From the NCBI RefSeq assembly GCF_039544005.1, contig NZ_BAABKV010000001.1:4774001-4838000 (forward strand): DNA of 64,000 bases, in the 5' to 3' direction. This document shows positions 18,106 through 27,289 of this stretch, piece by piece. Position 1 is the first letter of the stretch. Each line of letters opens with the position of its first letter. This DNA is from Kitasatospora paranensis (GTDB taxonomy: Bacteria; Actinomycetota; Actinomycetes; Streptomycetales; Streptomycetaceae). The translations under genes and the position numbers were made by a program. A model generated the notes under the pieces. The model searched no databases, had not been told where the DNA came from, and saw nothing but the letters and a program-made list of their open reading frames with translations.

Positions 18106-20637
18106 TCAGGCCGGCTCGTCGACCTCGGCGACGCCGGTGATCCGGTGCAGGGCGAAGGTGCGGACCTCGTCCGAGAGGTGGTCGTACGCCGTGACGTACC
18201 CGCCCTCGACCTTCACCGGGTCCACCACCCGTTGCGAGGCCAGCCCCTCGGCGTTGATGTAGCCGATCCACATCCGCTCGCCGAGCATCACCGCGGTCTG
18301 CAGGGCGGCGAGGGTGTCCGCGGCCGCCGTCCGCGGCAGCTGCCGCAGGTCGGTGCGGGCCGGCCCGGACTGCCGGACGCCGGCGGCCGGCCCGGCCACC
18401 GTCTCCCGCCGGACGGCGGTGGCCGCCCGGTCGCCGGCCCGGATCGCCTTCACCGCCGCGCCGAGCAGCACGTCGTCCGGCCGGGCGGGCCCGTCCGGCA
18501 CCGGCACGGGTGCGCTCCGCGGCGGGGTGCGCCGGCTGTCCGGCCGGGTGATCAGCACGTCGCCCTCGGCCGACTCGGCGGCCGGCGCGTGGCCCATCGT
18601 CCGCAGCACCGACAGCAGGGTCTCCGGCGGGACCTGGGCGGCCAGCACGGTCGGCGCCAGCAGCCGCAGCCGCAGCTCGACCGCCCGCCGGTCGGCCAGT
18701 ACCTCCGCGAGCAGCGCGGTGTCGTCGCAGCGCAGGTACGAGGAGGCGGCGCCGACCCGCAGCACCCCGTGCCGGCGCGCCACGTCGTCGATCAGGTACG
18801 CGAGCGGCTGCGGCACCGGCGTCCGCGAGTGCTGCTCCAGGAAGGCCCGCAGGTCGGCGGCGGTGCGGCCGGCGTCCAGCGCGCGCCGGACGGACTCGGT
18901 GGTGAAGCGGTAGACGGTTGCGCCGCCCTTGGACTCGATGTCGGCGCAGAGCGAGAGCGCCTGGGCGAGCGGGGTGAGCAGCGGGCCCGGGGCGACCGCG
19001 GTCAGGTCCGGCTGCAGGATCACGTGGTCGAGCGGCTGCGGCAGCAGCAGGGCGAGCGCGGGCGTCGGGTCGCCGCCGTCCAGCAGGGTGCGGGCCGGGC
19101 CGGCCAGGGCGCCGCGGCCGGTGAAACCGAGCAGCTCGGCCTCGTACAGCGTCCAGTCGACCAGGTGCTCGCGCAGGTCGCGGCCGTCCGGCCCGGTGGC
19201 GCCGCCGCGCAGCGGGCGCTGCCAGCGCAGCACCGGCCCGAGCGAGTCGCCGCCCGCCGCGCCGCCGGGCGGGAGCTCCGCCAGCGCCCGCAGCACGGCG
19301 CGGCGCACCGACGGGGCGAGGGTGCGGTCGAGTTCGGGGCCGAGGGCGGCCCGCGGTCGGCCCTTGGCGTCGCTGCTGCCGGTGAGGGCGGACACCCGGG
19401 TCGCAGCCAGCCAGGTCTCCGCGAGCCGGGCCCAGCGCTCCGCGGTCGGCTGCTGGAGCCAGGAGTCGTACGCGGGGGTGGGGGCCCAGCGTTCGTCGGC
19501 CTCGCCGTCGGGGGCGAGCAGGCCGGCGGTGTGGGCGAGTTCCAGCCAGAACGCGGCGGTCTGCTCGGAGCAGTCCAGGGCGAGCGCGGCCCGCTTGAGG
19601 TCGCGGACCCCGAGGCCGCCGGCCCGCAGGGTGGGCGGCGGCTGGAGGCCCCAGCCGTCGAGCAGTTCCTCGATGGTGCGGACGGCCGTGTGGGCCTGCC
19701 CGGCGGCGGTGGTGTCCACCGTCCGCGGGTCGCGCTCGGCGGTCGGGACGAGCGCGGGCGGGAGAGGTTCCACCGTGCGGTGGCTGCGGCCGCCGCGCAG
19801 GTGCAGGGCGAGCTCGCGGGGGAGCACCACCGTGTCGGGACCGGACGGCAGCAGCATGCCGCGGGCCAGCAGCCACTCCGGCGGGGTGTGGGCGCGGTCG
19901 GCGGTGACCTGGCGGGCGGCGTCCGGCAGGCCACCGGTCGGCGGCCCCCAGACCAGCCGGTCCAGCAGGGCGAGCGCCTGCGGGGGTGCCTGTGCCAGCA
20001 GCGCGGCGCAGCGGGCGCGGTCGGCGAACAGGCCGGCCAGGGCGGCCACGGCCGTCACCGGGTCGGGGGTGGCCGGCAGTCCGGCGTCGGCGAGGATTTC
20101 CTGGAGCCGGGCCGGGGAGATGCCGACGGTGGCCTCGGCGACGGTCGGCCCGAGACCGGTGCGGCCCGGGTTGGCGGCGCTGGGGGCCAGCGTCTCGCGC
20201 ACCGCGAGGACCAGCCGCAGCGCCGAGTCGGGGCCCCAGAGCAGGGCCTGGGCCCGCAGTTCGGCCAGCGCGCCGGGCAGCGCGGCAGTGATCGCGGAGC
20301 GGTCGGCCGGGTCGGCCTGCGGGTGCGGACGGACCCGGGCCGGGCCGGCCAGCAGGGCGCGGACGGTCTGCTCCGAGGTGCCGTCGGGCGCGGCGGCCAG
20401 GGCTTCGGCGACCTGGAGCGTGAAGCGGTCGAGACGCTCCAGCGCGCGCAGCGCCGAGGCCCGGCTGGAGAGCCGGGCGGACAGCTGGGTGAGGTCGGTC
20501 GGCACCGGGTTCAGCAGATCGGGCCGGGCGCGCAGCAGCTGGGCCAGCTCCTCGTCGCCGCGGGCGCGGAGCTCCTCGGCGAGGGTACGGGGTGCGCCGG
20601 CCCGGCTGCGGGAGGGCTGGCTCTGCTGCGTGGTCAT
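18106..20637 (-). CDS. Helicase-associated (XPB/Ssl2-like) and WYL-like domain protein
   Basis: 843-residue protein annotated in relatives as helicase-associated or XPB/Ssl2-like N-terminal domain protein. It has no Walker motifs and so is not itself a helicase. The N-terminal half is alpha-helical with TLAEELRARGDEELAQLL; the Helicase_C_3-like part covers HVILQPDLTAVAPGPL, ADIESKGGATVYRFT and SYLRCDDTALL; the C-terminus (IGYINAEGLASQRVVDPVK, VRTFALHRI) looks like a WYL ligand/nucleic-acid sensor domain. ATG at 20637 follows TAACCT by 7 bases, a leaderless arrangement. Neighbouring XPB helicase suggests a shared DNA-repair or DNA-end-sensing role, which is inference. Confidence 0.85.
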   Translation of the reverse strand: MTTQQSQPSRSRAGAPRTLAEELRARGDEELAQLLRARPDLLNPVPTDLTQLSARLSSRASALRALERLDRFTLQVAEALAAAPDGTSEQTVRALLAGPARVRPHPQADPADRSAITAALPGALAELRAQALLWGPDSALRLVLAVRETLAPSAANPGRTGLGPTVAEATVGISPARLQEILADAGLPATPDPVTAVAALAGLFADRARCAALLAQAPPQALALLDRLVWGPPTGGLPDAARQVTADRAHTPPEWLLARGMLLPSGPDTVVLPRELALHLRGGRSHRTVEPLPPALVPTAERDPRTVDTTAAGQAHTAVRTIEELLDGWGLQPPPTLRAGGLGVRDLKRAALALDCSEQTAAFWLELAHTAGLLAPDGEADERWAPTPAYDSWLQQPTAERWARLAETWLAATRVSALTGSSDAKGRPRAALGPELDRTLAPSVRRAVLRALAELPPGGAAGGDSLGPVLRWQRPLRGGATGPDGRDLREHLVDWTLYEAELLGFTGRGALAGPARTLLDGGDPTPALALLLPQPLDHVILQPDLTAVAPGPLLTPLAQALSLCADIESKGGATVYRFTTESVRRALDAGRTAADLRAFLEQHSRTPVPQPLAYLIDDVARRHGVLRVGAASSYLRCDDTALLAEVLADRRAVELRLRLLAPTVLAAQVPPETLLSVLRTMGHAPAAESAEGDVLITRPDSRRTPPRSAPVPVPDGPARPDDVLLGAAVKAIRAGDRAATAVRRETVAGPAAGVRQSGPARTDLRQLPRTAAADTLAALQTAVMLGERMWIGYINAEGLASQRVVDPVKVEGGYVTAYDHLSDEVRTFALHRITGVAEVDEPA

Positions 20638-20796
20638 CCGACCCAGGTTAGTCGGCCCGGGTTGCCGGAGCCCAGGGATGCTGCGCACCCGTCCGGCGCG
20701 GGACGGGCGGCGCGCGGCGGTGGGGCTCGCGCGGGCGGGCCGGCAGTGGGTAGCGTCGGCGGTCGGCGGGCCGGTGAGCGAGCAGGGGTGCGGGCG

Positions 20797-21658
20797 ATGG
20801 CGGACGGCGGGGCGGCGAAGGACGGTGCGGCGGGCGGCGGCGCCGCGGACGGGCCGGGCGGCGGCGAGTGGTGGCGCTCCGGCGCCCCCTGGCGGGTGCT
20901 CGGCAGCCCGCGCCGGCCGCCCGGGGACGGCCCGGCGGACGACCGGAGCGTGTACGAGCCCGAGCCGGCCGCACCGGACGGTCCGGCCGTCCCCGGAGCA
21001 CAGGCCGGTCCGGGCGGTTCCGGGGGCCGGAGGCGGCCGGACCGCCGGGGGTGCGGTCCGACCTTCCGGGCGCGGCCCTGGTCTTCCCGGGCTGGGACAC
21101 CGTCCGGCTGGAGTACCAGGAGCCGGAGCCGGAGCCGGGGCCCCGTCCCGAGCCCGTTGCGGTGCCCGCCCCCGGGCCGGTGAGGAGCCGGCGCCCGGGG
21201 CGGCGGCGGTGCCCGGCCCGCGGGGCTGGTTCGGCCTCCGCGGCAAGGCGGCCCCGGCGGCCCCGGCGGATCCCGGCGGGCAGCCCGCGGCCGGGAAGCC
21301 GGCCGGTGTCCGGCGCCCGTCGCCGCTGCTGCTGGTGGCCGCGCTGCTGCTGGTGGGCGGGGCGGCGGTCGGCGAGCTGCTGGTGATGCTGCTCGGCTGG
21401 GGCGCGGCCTACCTGTCGCGCGGGTTGTCGGACTTCACCCGCAAGTTCGCGGTGCTGGGCATCCCGCTGGTCAGCATGAGCGCCTCGACGCTGTGGTTCT
21501 GGGGCCGGACGAAGGGCCGCTGGGGCACCCCGCTGGCCGAGGGTTCGCCGATGAACCACGCGCTGTGGGTGGCCGCGCCGGGGGTGCTGCGGGTCGCCGC
21601 CGTGCTGACCGCGGTGTTCCTGCTGGCCCTGACGCTCCGTCGGCGCGGTCCGAAGTGA
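20797..21658 (+). pseudogene. Conserved membrane protein, frameshifted twice
   Basis: No single frame covers this gene, but three consecutive frame segments join into one sensible protein of about 287 residues. Segment 1 starts at ATG 20797 (GGGEWWRSGAPWRVLGSPRRP). After the G run 21022-21026 the frame moves to PGAALVFPGWDTVRLEYQ, and after GGG at 21174-21176 to GPRGWFGLRGKAAP and two to three membrane helices (LLLVAALLLVGGAAVGELLV, LRVAAVLTAVFLLALTL). One extra G at each site repairs the gene. The N-terminal half is a disordered Pro/Glu-rich cytoplasmic tail. Function unknown. Divergent from the helicase-associated gene. Confidence 0.65.
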
Positions 21659-21700
21659 CGGCGGGCGGCGGCCGCGGACGGGCCGGCCGGGGCGGGCCGG

Positions 21701-22710
21701 TCAGCCGCCGAGGAAACGCTGCAGCTCGGCGATGATCAGGTTGGCGCCGGTGTAGCCGACCCCCTGGAACCACAGTTGGTCGTCGACGGGGAACGCCCGG
21801 TGGGCCTTCACCGCGCCCAGCGCGAGCCAGGCCGGGCTCTGCAGCACGGCGGTGGTGCCGGCCCGGCCCGGGTCGCCGTAGGTGGCGTAGAGGATCAGGT
21901 CGGCGTCGGCCCTGGCCAGCTGGTCGGCCGGGAGTTCGAGCTCGTCCTGGTCGATGTTCTGGGCGTCGGGCCGGCCGAGCTGCACGTCGGCGATGACGCT
22001 GCCGATGAAGCTCTGCCGGCCGTAGGTGCGGATGCCGGGCGGTGTGCCCTCGACGAAGCGCAGCACGCTGATCCGCCGCCCGCCCGCCCCGACGTCGCGG
22101 ATGACCTGGGCGGCCCGGGTGGTGTGCCGGCCGTACTCGCGGACGACGGCGGCGGCCTGCTCCTGGCGGCCGAGGGTCTGGGCGTGCAGCTGGAAGTTGT
22201 CCTTCCACGGCGGCCCGGCCGTCCGGCTGAGCACCGTCGGGGCGATCCGCCGCAGCGCCTCGTAGCGGGCGCCGTCGCGGGCCTGGCTGCCGAGCACGAC
22301 CTGCGGTTCGGTGGCCCTGACCAGCGCCGGGTCGGGGGCGCCGGTCTCGCCGACGTCCGCGATCCCGGCGAGGCGCGAGGCCGGCCAGTAGTCGGGGAAG
22401 CCGTGGTCCAGGGGGAGCGGGTGGCCCCGACCGGGGTGATCCCGAGCGTCATCGCCGAGTCCAGCTCGGGGGTGCCGAGGGCGACCACCCGGATCGGGCC
22501 GCCGGGCACCACCACCGGGCCGGTCGCGGCCGTCACGGTGGTGCTGGGGGTGGCCGGCGCGACGGGGCTGCCGGAGGGGGCGGCGGTCGGGCCGTCGCTC
22601 TGCGCGGCCCCGGTGCGGACGGTGTACCCGGTGCAGGCGGTCAGGGCGGTGCCGCCCGCCAGTCCGCCGAGGGTGGCCAGGACGGCCCGCCGGGTCGGCT
22701 GGTGGGGCAT
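21701..22710 (-). pseudogene. Siderophore-type (FecB/FepB) substrate-binding protein, frameshifted
   Basis: Iron-complex ABC transporter binding protein. The N-terminus has a twin-arginine-like TRRAVLATLGG start followed by the lipobox LTACTG; the first part continues to IRVVALGTPELDSAMTLGITPVG. The frame then breaks at the G run 22409-22413. Adding one base gives a continuous protein of about 336 residues with FPDYWP, EPQVVLGSQ, RIAPTVL and GAVKAHRAFPVDDQLWFQG, all typical of the FecB family. ATG at 22710 is chosen because GGGAGGAA lies 6 bases upstream. No permease gene is adjacent. Likely an intact gene with a sequencing error. Confidence 0.82.
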
Positions 22711-22810
22711 CGGATTCCTCCCGGGGTCGGGCTCTGGCCCAGAGTACGGGGGATCCGCCCGTCCGTCCTGAAGATCCGTCACGGGGCGCCGCGAGCCCGT
22801 GACGGTCGGG

Positions 22811-23944
22811 TCAGGAAGGGTCCTTGAGGTGGTCGCCGAGCCAGCCGAGCGAGGCGGGGAGCATCCGCGACCAGGTGTTGAAGTTGTGCCCGCCGGCGGC
22901 GAGCGTGATCGAGGAGACCTTGGTGGCGCCGCCCTTGGCCGCCGCCACGAACTCCTCGGTCGTCCGGTAGTAGTCGCCGTCCCCCTCGCGGCTGCCGCCG
23001 ACCAGCAGCGCGACCGGCGGCGGCTTCAGGTGGGTCAGCCGCCAGCCGAGGTCGGCCTGGTCGCGGCGGGCGGCGTCGCCGCCGAAGAGGTCGCCGGTGG
23101 TGGCGTCCTCGGCGGCCTTGTAGTAGCCGGAGAGCGAGGCGGCGGACGAGAACACGTCGGGGTGGCGCATCGCCAGCTTGAGGGCGCAGTACCCGCCCGT
23201 CGAGTTGCCGATCACGCCCCAGCTGCCCGGGCCGTCGGCGACCCGGTAGGAGGCCCGGAGCGCGGCCGGCACGTCGGTCGCGAAGTAGGTCTCGGCCTGC
23301 GGGCCGCCGGGCACGTCCTCGCACTCGGTGTCGCGCGGCATCGCGGGGGACGGGCGCATCATCACGAGCACCGTCGGCCGCATCCGGCCGTCGCGGAGCA
23401 GTTGGAGCTCGGTGCCGGGGTAGTTCAGCTTGGTGATCAGGTTCCGGGCGTCGCCCGGAAAGCCGGTGATGGCGATCACCGCGGGGAAGCGCCGGCCCTG
23501 AAAGGCGGGCTGGAAGTACTGCGGCGGGAGGTAGACGTATCCGTCGGTGGCGAGGCCGGTGGTGGCGCCGGGGATCCGGATCCGCTCCAGCCGCCCGACC
23601 TGCGCCGGGTCGCGGCCGACCGTGTTGGTGCCGCGGACGGTCTCGGAGGAGATCTGCCGGACGCCGTGCTCGCGGCCGTCGAGGCGGTTCTGGATCGTCA
23701 CCGGGCCCTGGTCGCCGGTGCCCAGGAGGTCGTCCCAGCTGCTGTAGAAGGCGAAGTAGTTGTTGGCGAGCAGGCCCAGGGTGCACATCACGGCGAGCTG
23801 GGTGGCCATGATGGTGCCGATCCGGCCCAGCACGGCCGTCCAGGTGGGCCGGGACAGCCGGGGCCACAGCCAGACCGTGCCGGCCACGGTGGCGACGGCG
23901 AACAGCGCCGCCAGCGCCAGCACCTTGTGACTGGTCAGCCCCAT
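22811..23944 (-). CDS. Membrane-anchored alpha/beta-hydrolase esterase
   Basis: 377-residue esterase of the EstD/mycolyltransferase-like (antigen 85-related) superfamily. Two or three N-terminal helices (VLALAALFAVATVAGTVW and MATQLAVMCTLGLLAN) anchor it in the membrane; the remaining 280 residues are an extracellular alpha/beta-hydrolase domain. The nucleophile is the serine of GNSTGGYCALK; AAGGHNFNTW supplies the catalytic histidine. Cys residues in RDTECEDVPGG might form a disulfide. Natural substrate unknown. Start ATG at 23944; divergent from a small membrane protein gene. Confidence 0.85.
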   Translation of the reverse strand: MGLTSHKVLALAALFAVATVAGTVWLWPRLSRPTWTAVLGRIGTIMATQLAVMCTLGLLANNYFAFYSSWDDLLGTGDQGPVTIQNRLDGREHGVRQISSETVRGTNTVGRDPAQVGRLERIRIPGATTGLATDGYVYLPPQYFQPAFQGRRFPAVIAITGFPGDARNLITKLNYPGTELQLLRDGRMRPTVLVMMRPSPAMPRDTECEDVPGGPQAETYFATDVPAALRASYRVADGPGSWGVIGNSTGGYCALKLAMRHPDVFSSAASLSGYYKAAEDATTGDLFGGDAARRDQADLGWRLTHLKPPPVALLVGGSREGDGDYYRTTEEFVAAAKGGATKVSSITLAAGGHNFNTWSRMLPASLGWLGDHLKDPS

Positions 23945-24033
23945 GTCCGCGTTCCCCGTTCCTCCGGCCGTCTCCTGCCAAACTCAAGGATGACTGAGAG
24001 TTTCCTGGGAGAACTCGCCGTACAGGCGGAATT

Positions 24034-24055
24034 CGCCCCCGCCGATCGGCGGGGG
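24034..24055. repeat. Perfect 22-base palindrome
   Basis: GCCCCCGCCGA followed directly by its exact complement TCGGCGGGGGC. It lies between two divergent genes (starts at 23944 and 24101) where a terminator would not be expected, 46 bases before the GTG of the small membrane protein. It could be a binding site or an attenuator in the leader. Confidence 0.6.
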
Positions 24056-24100
24056 CGTCCTCCTGCGAGACTGGGACGTCCGACCCGTGAGGAGCCCGTT

Positions 24101-24340
24101 GTGAGCCATCAGACCGCCGACCGCAGCGACGCAATCGTCCGGGCCGGGGCGATCCTGTTCGCCCTGGGGGCCGTCGCGACCCTGGTCACCTTCGTGCCGC
24201 TGTTCCTCGACCTGACCAGGCTGCCGACCGCGGCCTACTGGGTCTGCATGACGATGCCGCTGGGCCTGCTGGTGTCGCTGGTCGGGCTGCTGGTCTCGGC
24301 GCGTGCGCAGAAGCGGCGGGCTCAGGCCGCCGCGCAGTAG
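24101..24340 (+). CDS. Small membrane protein, two transmembrane segments
   Basis: 79-residue protein with a short polar N-terminus, two hydrophobic helices (AGAILFALGAVATLVTFVPLF and MTMPLGLLVSLVGLLV) and a basic C-terminus (RAQKRRAQ). GTG at 24101 follows GTGAGGAG by six bases. Conserved in streptomycetes as a hypothetical integral membrane protein; function unknown. Its last 19 bases overlap the end of the convergent HAD gene. Confidence 0.8.
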   Translation: MSHQTADRSDAIVRAGAILFALGAVATLVTFVPLFLDLTRLPTAAYWVCMTMPLGLLVSLVGLLVSARAQKRRAQAAAQ

Positions 24341-24932
24341 TCCGCCAGCCACCCCGGGAAGCCGGTGAGGTCGCTCAGCACCACGTCGGCGCCGGCCGCC
24401 CGCAGTTCCCCGGTGCCGTACGGGCCGGTGGCGACCGCGACCGCGACGGCGCCCGCGGCCCGGGCACCGATGATGTCCCCGAGGTGGTCGCCGACGTAGA
24501 CGCCGGCGCCGTGCTCGCGCAGCGCGTCCCCTTGGTCTCCGCCCACAGGTCGCCGACCAGGATGTCCGGGGTCAGCCCGACGTGGTCCAGCTGGAGCCGG
24601 GCGTTGCGCTCGTACTTGCCGGTGATCACCGCGACCCGGCCGCCGAGCGCGCGGACGGCCGCCACCGCCTCCCGTGCGCCGGGCAGCACCACGGTGCCGT
24701 GCAGCGCGTGCTCGCGGTACAGCTCGCGGTAGCGGTCGGCGACCGCCTCCACCCGCTCGGCGGGGAACCAGTGGGCCAGCTCGTGCACCAGCGGCGGGCC
24801 GAGCCGGCTCACCGCCAGCCCGCTGTCGATGGCGGTGCCGGTCTCGGCGGCCAGGACATCGTAGGTCGCCCGGATGCCGGGCCGGGTGTCGAGCAGCGTC
24901 ATGTCGAGGTCGAAGCCGACGGTGAGAGCCAT
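24322..24932 (-). pseudogene. HAD-superfamily phosphatase, frameshifted
   Basis: Phosphoglycolate-phosphatase-like HAD hydrolase. Motif I is GFDLDMTLLDTRPGI at the N-terminus, motif II VAVITGKYER and, in the second frame, motif IV VYVGDHLGDIIGARAAG. The frame shifts at the CCCC run 24528-24531: with one extra base, ETKGDALREHGAGVYVGDH reads through and the protein is about 203 residues. TAGGGT lies six bases before the ATG (leaderless). Substrate unknown. All catalytic motifs survive, so the break is probably an assembly error. Confidence 0.82.
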
Positions 24933-25304
24933 GCGATCACCCTATGCCGGGCCGGGCGGCCCGCGGGGGCCTCGGCACAGGCCCGGGAGCTGCGACGGTC
25001 ACAGCCCGCAGTTCTCCGGGGACCGAACGTTTCGACCGCCGTCCGCGCCGGGTATGCAGCCCTCGCACGAGGTCGTTCCGGGACTTCGCTTCGCCGATGG
25101 GGGTGCCAGCCAGTGGACAGCGCCGCGCCGCGCCCTGGCCGCGTCGGCCCCCTACCGAAATCCGGCCGCACGTGAGTGACCGGCTGAGAGATCATTGATC
25201 CGCTGATCGATGCCGACCGCCCGCCGTGGGGGTCGGTTCGTCGTCCACCCCGCGGGGCCGGTTCCGTGCCGGCCCGCCCACACCCACATCGAGGACAGTT
25301 CGAG
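24933..25304 (+). other. 372-base intergenic region
   Basis: Holds the HAD gene promoter on one side and the leader of the cold-shock-domain gene on the other. No convincing gene or hairpin was seen. Confidence 0.5.
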
Positions 25305-25688
25305 ATGCCCACCGGCCAGGTCAAGTGGTTCAACGAGACGAAGGGCTTCGGCTTCCTGTCGCGCGACGACGGCGGCGACGTCTTCGTCCACACCAAGGCG
25401 CTGCCGGACGGGGTCACCACGCTGCGGCCGGGACAGCGGGTCGAGTTCGGCGTCGTCGCGGGCCACCGCGGCGACCAGGCGATGGCCGTCACGCTGCTGG
25501 AGGCGCTGCCCTCGGTGGCCGCCGCCCACCGCAAGAGCCCGGACGACATGGCGCCGATCGTGCAGGACCTGATCACCACGCTGGACGCCGTCCTGCCCGG
25601 GCTGCAGCGCGGCCGCTACCCGGCCAAGCCCACCGGGCAGAAGCTCGCCGTCCTGCTGCGCGCGGTAGCCGACCAGTTCGACGTCTGA
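25305..25688 (+). CDS. Cold-shock domain protein with C-terminal extension
   Basis: 127-residue protein. Residues 1-67 are a complete cold-shock domain (TGQVKWFNETKGFGFL and DVFVHTKAL are the RNP2/RNP1 surroundings); residues 70-127 are an extra helical domain (MAPIVQDLITTLDAVLPGL, KLAVLLRAVADQFDV) not found in CspA. This long actinobacterial type is commonly next to the futalosine-pathway genes. RNA binding is expected; the role of the extension is unknown. GAGGAC lies 9 bases before the ATG. Confidence 0.9.
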   Translation: MPTGQVKWFNETKGFGFLSRDDGGDVFVHTKALPDGVTTLRPGQRVEFGVVAGHRGDQAMAVTLLEALPSVAAAHRKSPDDMAPIVQDLITTLDAVLPGLQRGRYPAKPTGQKLAVLLRAVADQFDV

Positions 25689-25695
25689 GCGCGGC

Positions 25696-26538
25696 TCAGA
25701 ACCTCAGCGCACCCGGGTCGACCGCCGGCACCAGCCCCTCGGCGGCGGCCCGGGCCAGCAGCGTCTCCACCGCCGCGTAGCCCTCGGCGCCGAGGTCGGC
25801 GGTGAACGCGTTCACGTACAGCGCGATGTGCTGGTCCGCGACGGCCGGGTCCATCTCCTGGGCGTGCGCCAGGACGTACGCGCGGGAGGCCTCCGGGTCG
25901 TCCCAGGCGGCCGCGACGGAGGCCCGGACGGTCTCGGCCAGCCGGTGCAGCCGCTCCTCGCCCAGCGAGCGGCGGGCGACGATCGCGCCGAGCGGGATCG
26001 GCAGGCCGGTCTCGGCCTCCCACGCCTCGCCCATATCGGCCAGGCTGTGCAGCCCGTACTGCCGGTACGTGAAACGGGCCTCGTGGATCACCAGGCCGGC
26101 GTCGACCAGCCCGTCCCGGACGGCGGGCATGATCTCGTGGAACGGCATCACCACGATCTTCCCGAAGCCGCCCGGCACCGCCTTCGCGGCCCACAGCCGG
26201 AACAGCAGGTACGCCGTGGAGCGCTCGCTCGGCACCGCGACCGTGCCGCCGGCCAGGTCGGCCCCGGCCTCGCGGGTGAGCACGAGCGGGCCGCAGCCGC
26301 GTCCGAGCGCGCCGCCGCAGGGCAGCAGCGCGTACTCGTCGAGCACCCACGGCAGCTGCCCGTAGGAGATCTTCAGGACGTCCAGCTCGCCGCGCTCGGC
26401 CAGGCCGTTGGTGATGTCGATGTCGGCGAACCGCACCTCGGGCGTGTCGGCGCCGGGCACCAGGCCGTGCGACCAGGCGTGGAAGACGAAGGTGTCGTTC
26501 GGGCAGGGCGAGTACGCGATCCGCAGCGGCTCAGCCAC
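25696..26538 (-). CDS. mqnD: 1,4-dihydroxy-6-naphthoate synthase
   Basis: 280-residue periplasmic-binding-protein-fold enzyme that cleaves cyclic dehypoxanthine futalosine to 1,4-dihydroxy-6-naphthoate in the futalosine route to menaquinone. Diagnostic segments: IAYSPCPNDTFVFHAW, DIDITNGLAERGELDVLKIS, GCGPLVLTREAG, HEIMPAVRDGLVDAGLVIHE and MDPAVADQHIALYVNAFT. Start GTG at 26538 lies inside the end of mqnB (8-base overlap) with AAGGAGG six bases upstream, so the two are translated together. Confidence 0.94.
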   Translation of the reverse strand: MAEPLRIAYSPCPNDTFVFHAWSHGLVPGADTPEVRFADIDITNGLAERGELDVLKISYGQLPWVLDEYALLPCGGALGRGCGPLVLTREAGADLAGGTVAVPSERSTAYLLFRLWAAKAVPGGFGKIVVMPFHEIMPAVRDGLVDAGLVIHEARFTYRQYGLHSLADMGEAWEAETGLPIPLGAIVARRSLGEERLHRLAETVRASVAAAWDDPEASRAYVLAHAQEMDPAVADQHIALYVNAFTADLGAEGYAAVETLLARAAAEGLVPAVDPGALRF

Positions 26539-27289
26539 CGTCGGCCTCCTTGATCAGTTCGGGGTGGGGCAGCGCGGCGAAGGCCCGTTCCAGGGCCGCC
26601 AGCGCCTCCCCGATCCGCCAGGCCGAGCGGTCCCGCGGCCCGACCGGGTTCGACACCGTCCGGATCTCCAGGCACGGCACGCCGAAACGGGCTGCCGCCT
26701 CGGCGACCCCGTGGCCCTCCATCGCCTCGCCGACCACGCCCGGGTGGCGGGCGGCGAGCTCGGCCGCGCGCGCGGCGCCGCCGGTGACCGTGGCGACCGT
26801 CAGCACCGGTCCCACCGCCGCGCCCAGTGCGCCGGCGGCCAGTGCCACGGCGGCCGGCGCGGGCCGGTGCCGGACGGAGCCGAAGCCCAGCGCCTCGACG
26901 TCCTGGAAGCCCTCGGGCGTCTGGGCGCCGAGGTCCGCCGCCACGATCTCGGAGGCGACCAGCGTGGAGCCGACCGGCGCCGCCGGGGCGAAGCCGCCCG
27001 CGATGCCCGCCGACACCACCAGCCGGTACCGGTGGGCGCCCAGGGCCGCCGAGGCCGCAGCGGCGGCCGCCGCCGGGCCGACCCCGCCGGCCAGCACGTC
27101 CACCACCGTCCCCGAGGGGTGCACGGCCCGCCGCAGCCCGCCGCCGGGCAGCGGCACCGGCCGGGCGTCGCCGCCCAGCCCGCGCAGCACCGCGTCGGCC
27201 TCCGCGTCGACCGCGACGACGACGAGCAGCCCGGCCGCGGGGCCGGACTGCTCGTCGGAATGCTTCGGGATCACGGACCCGCCGGTCAC
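26531..27289 (-). CDS. mqnB: Futalosine hydrolase
   Basis: About 250 residues; nucleosidase/phosphorylase-like fold. It removes hypoxanthine from futalosine in menaquinone synthesis. Family features: LLVVVAVDAEADAVLRGLGG, VVSAGIAGGFAP, VASEIVAADLGAQTPEGF and VGEAMEGHGVAEAA, with the EAMEG motif carrying the active-site glutamate. GTG at 27289 overlaps the stop of the DUF2771 gene (GTGA) and would couple translation; a second GTG at 27274 is equally possible. Encoded directly before mqnD. Confidence 0.92.
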   Translation of the reverse strand: MTGGSVIPKHSDEQSGPAAGLLVVVAVDAEADAVLRGLGGDARPVPLPGGGLRRAVHPSGTVVDVLAGGVGPAAAAAAASAALGAHRYRLVVSAGIAGGFAPAAPVGSTLVASEIVAADLGAQTPEGFQDVEALGFGSVRHRPAPAAVALAAGALGAAVGPVLTVATVTGGAARAAELAARHPGVVGEAMEGHGVAEAAARFGVPCLEIRTVSNPVGPRDRSAWRIGEALAALERAFAALPHPELIKEADGG

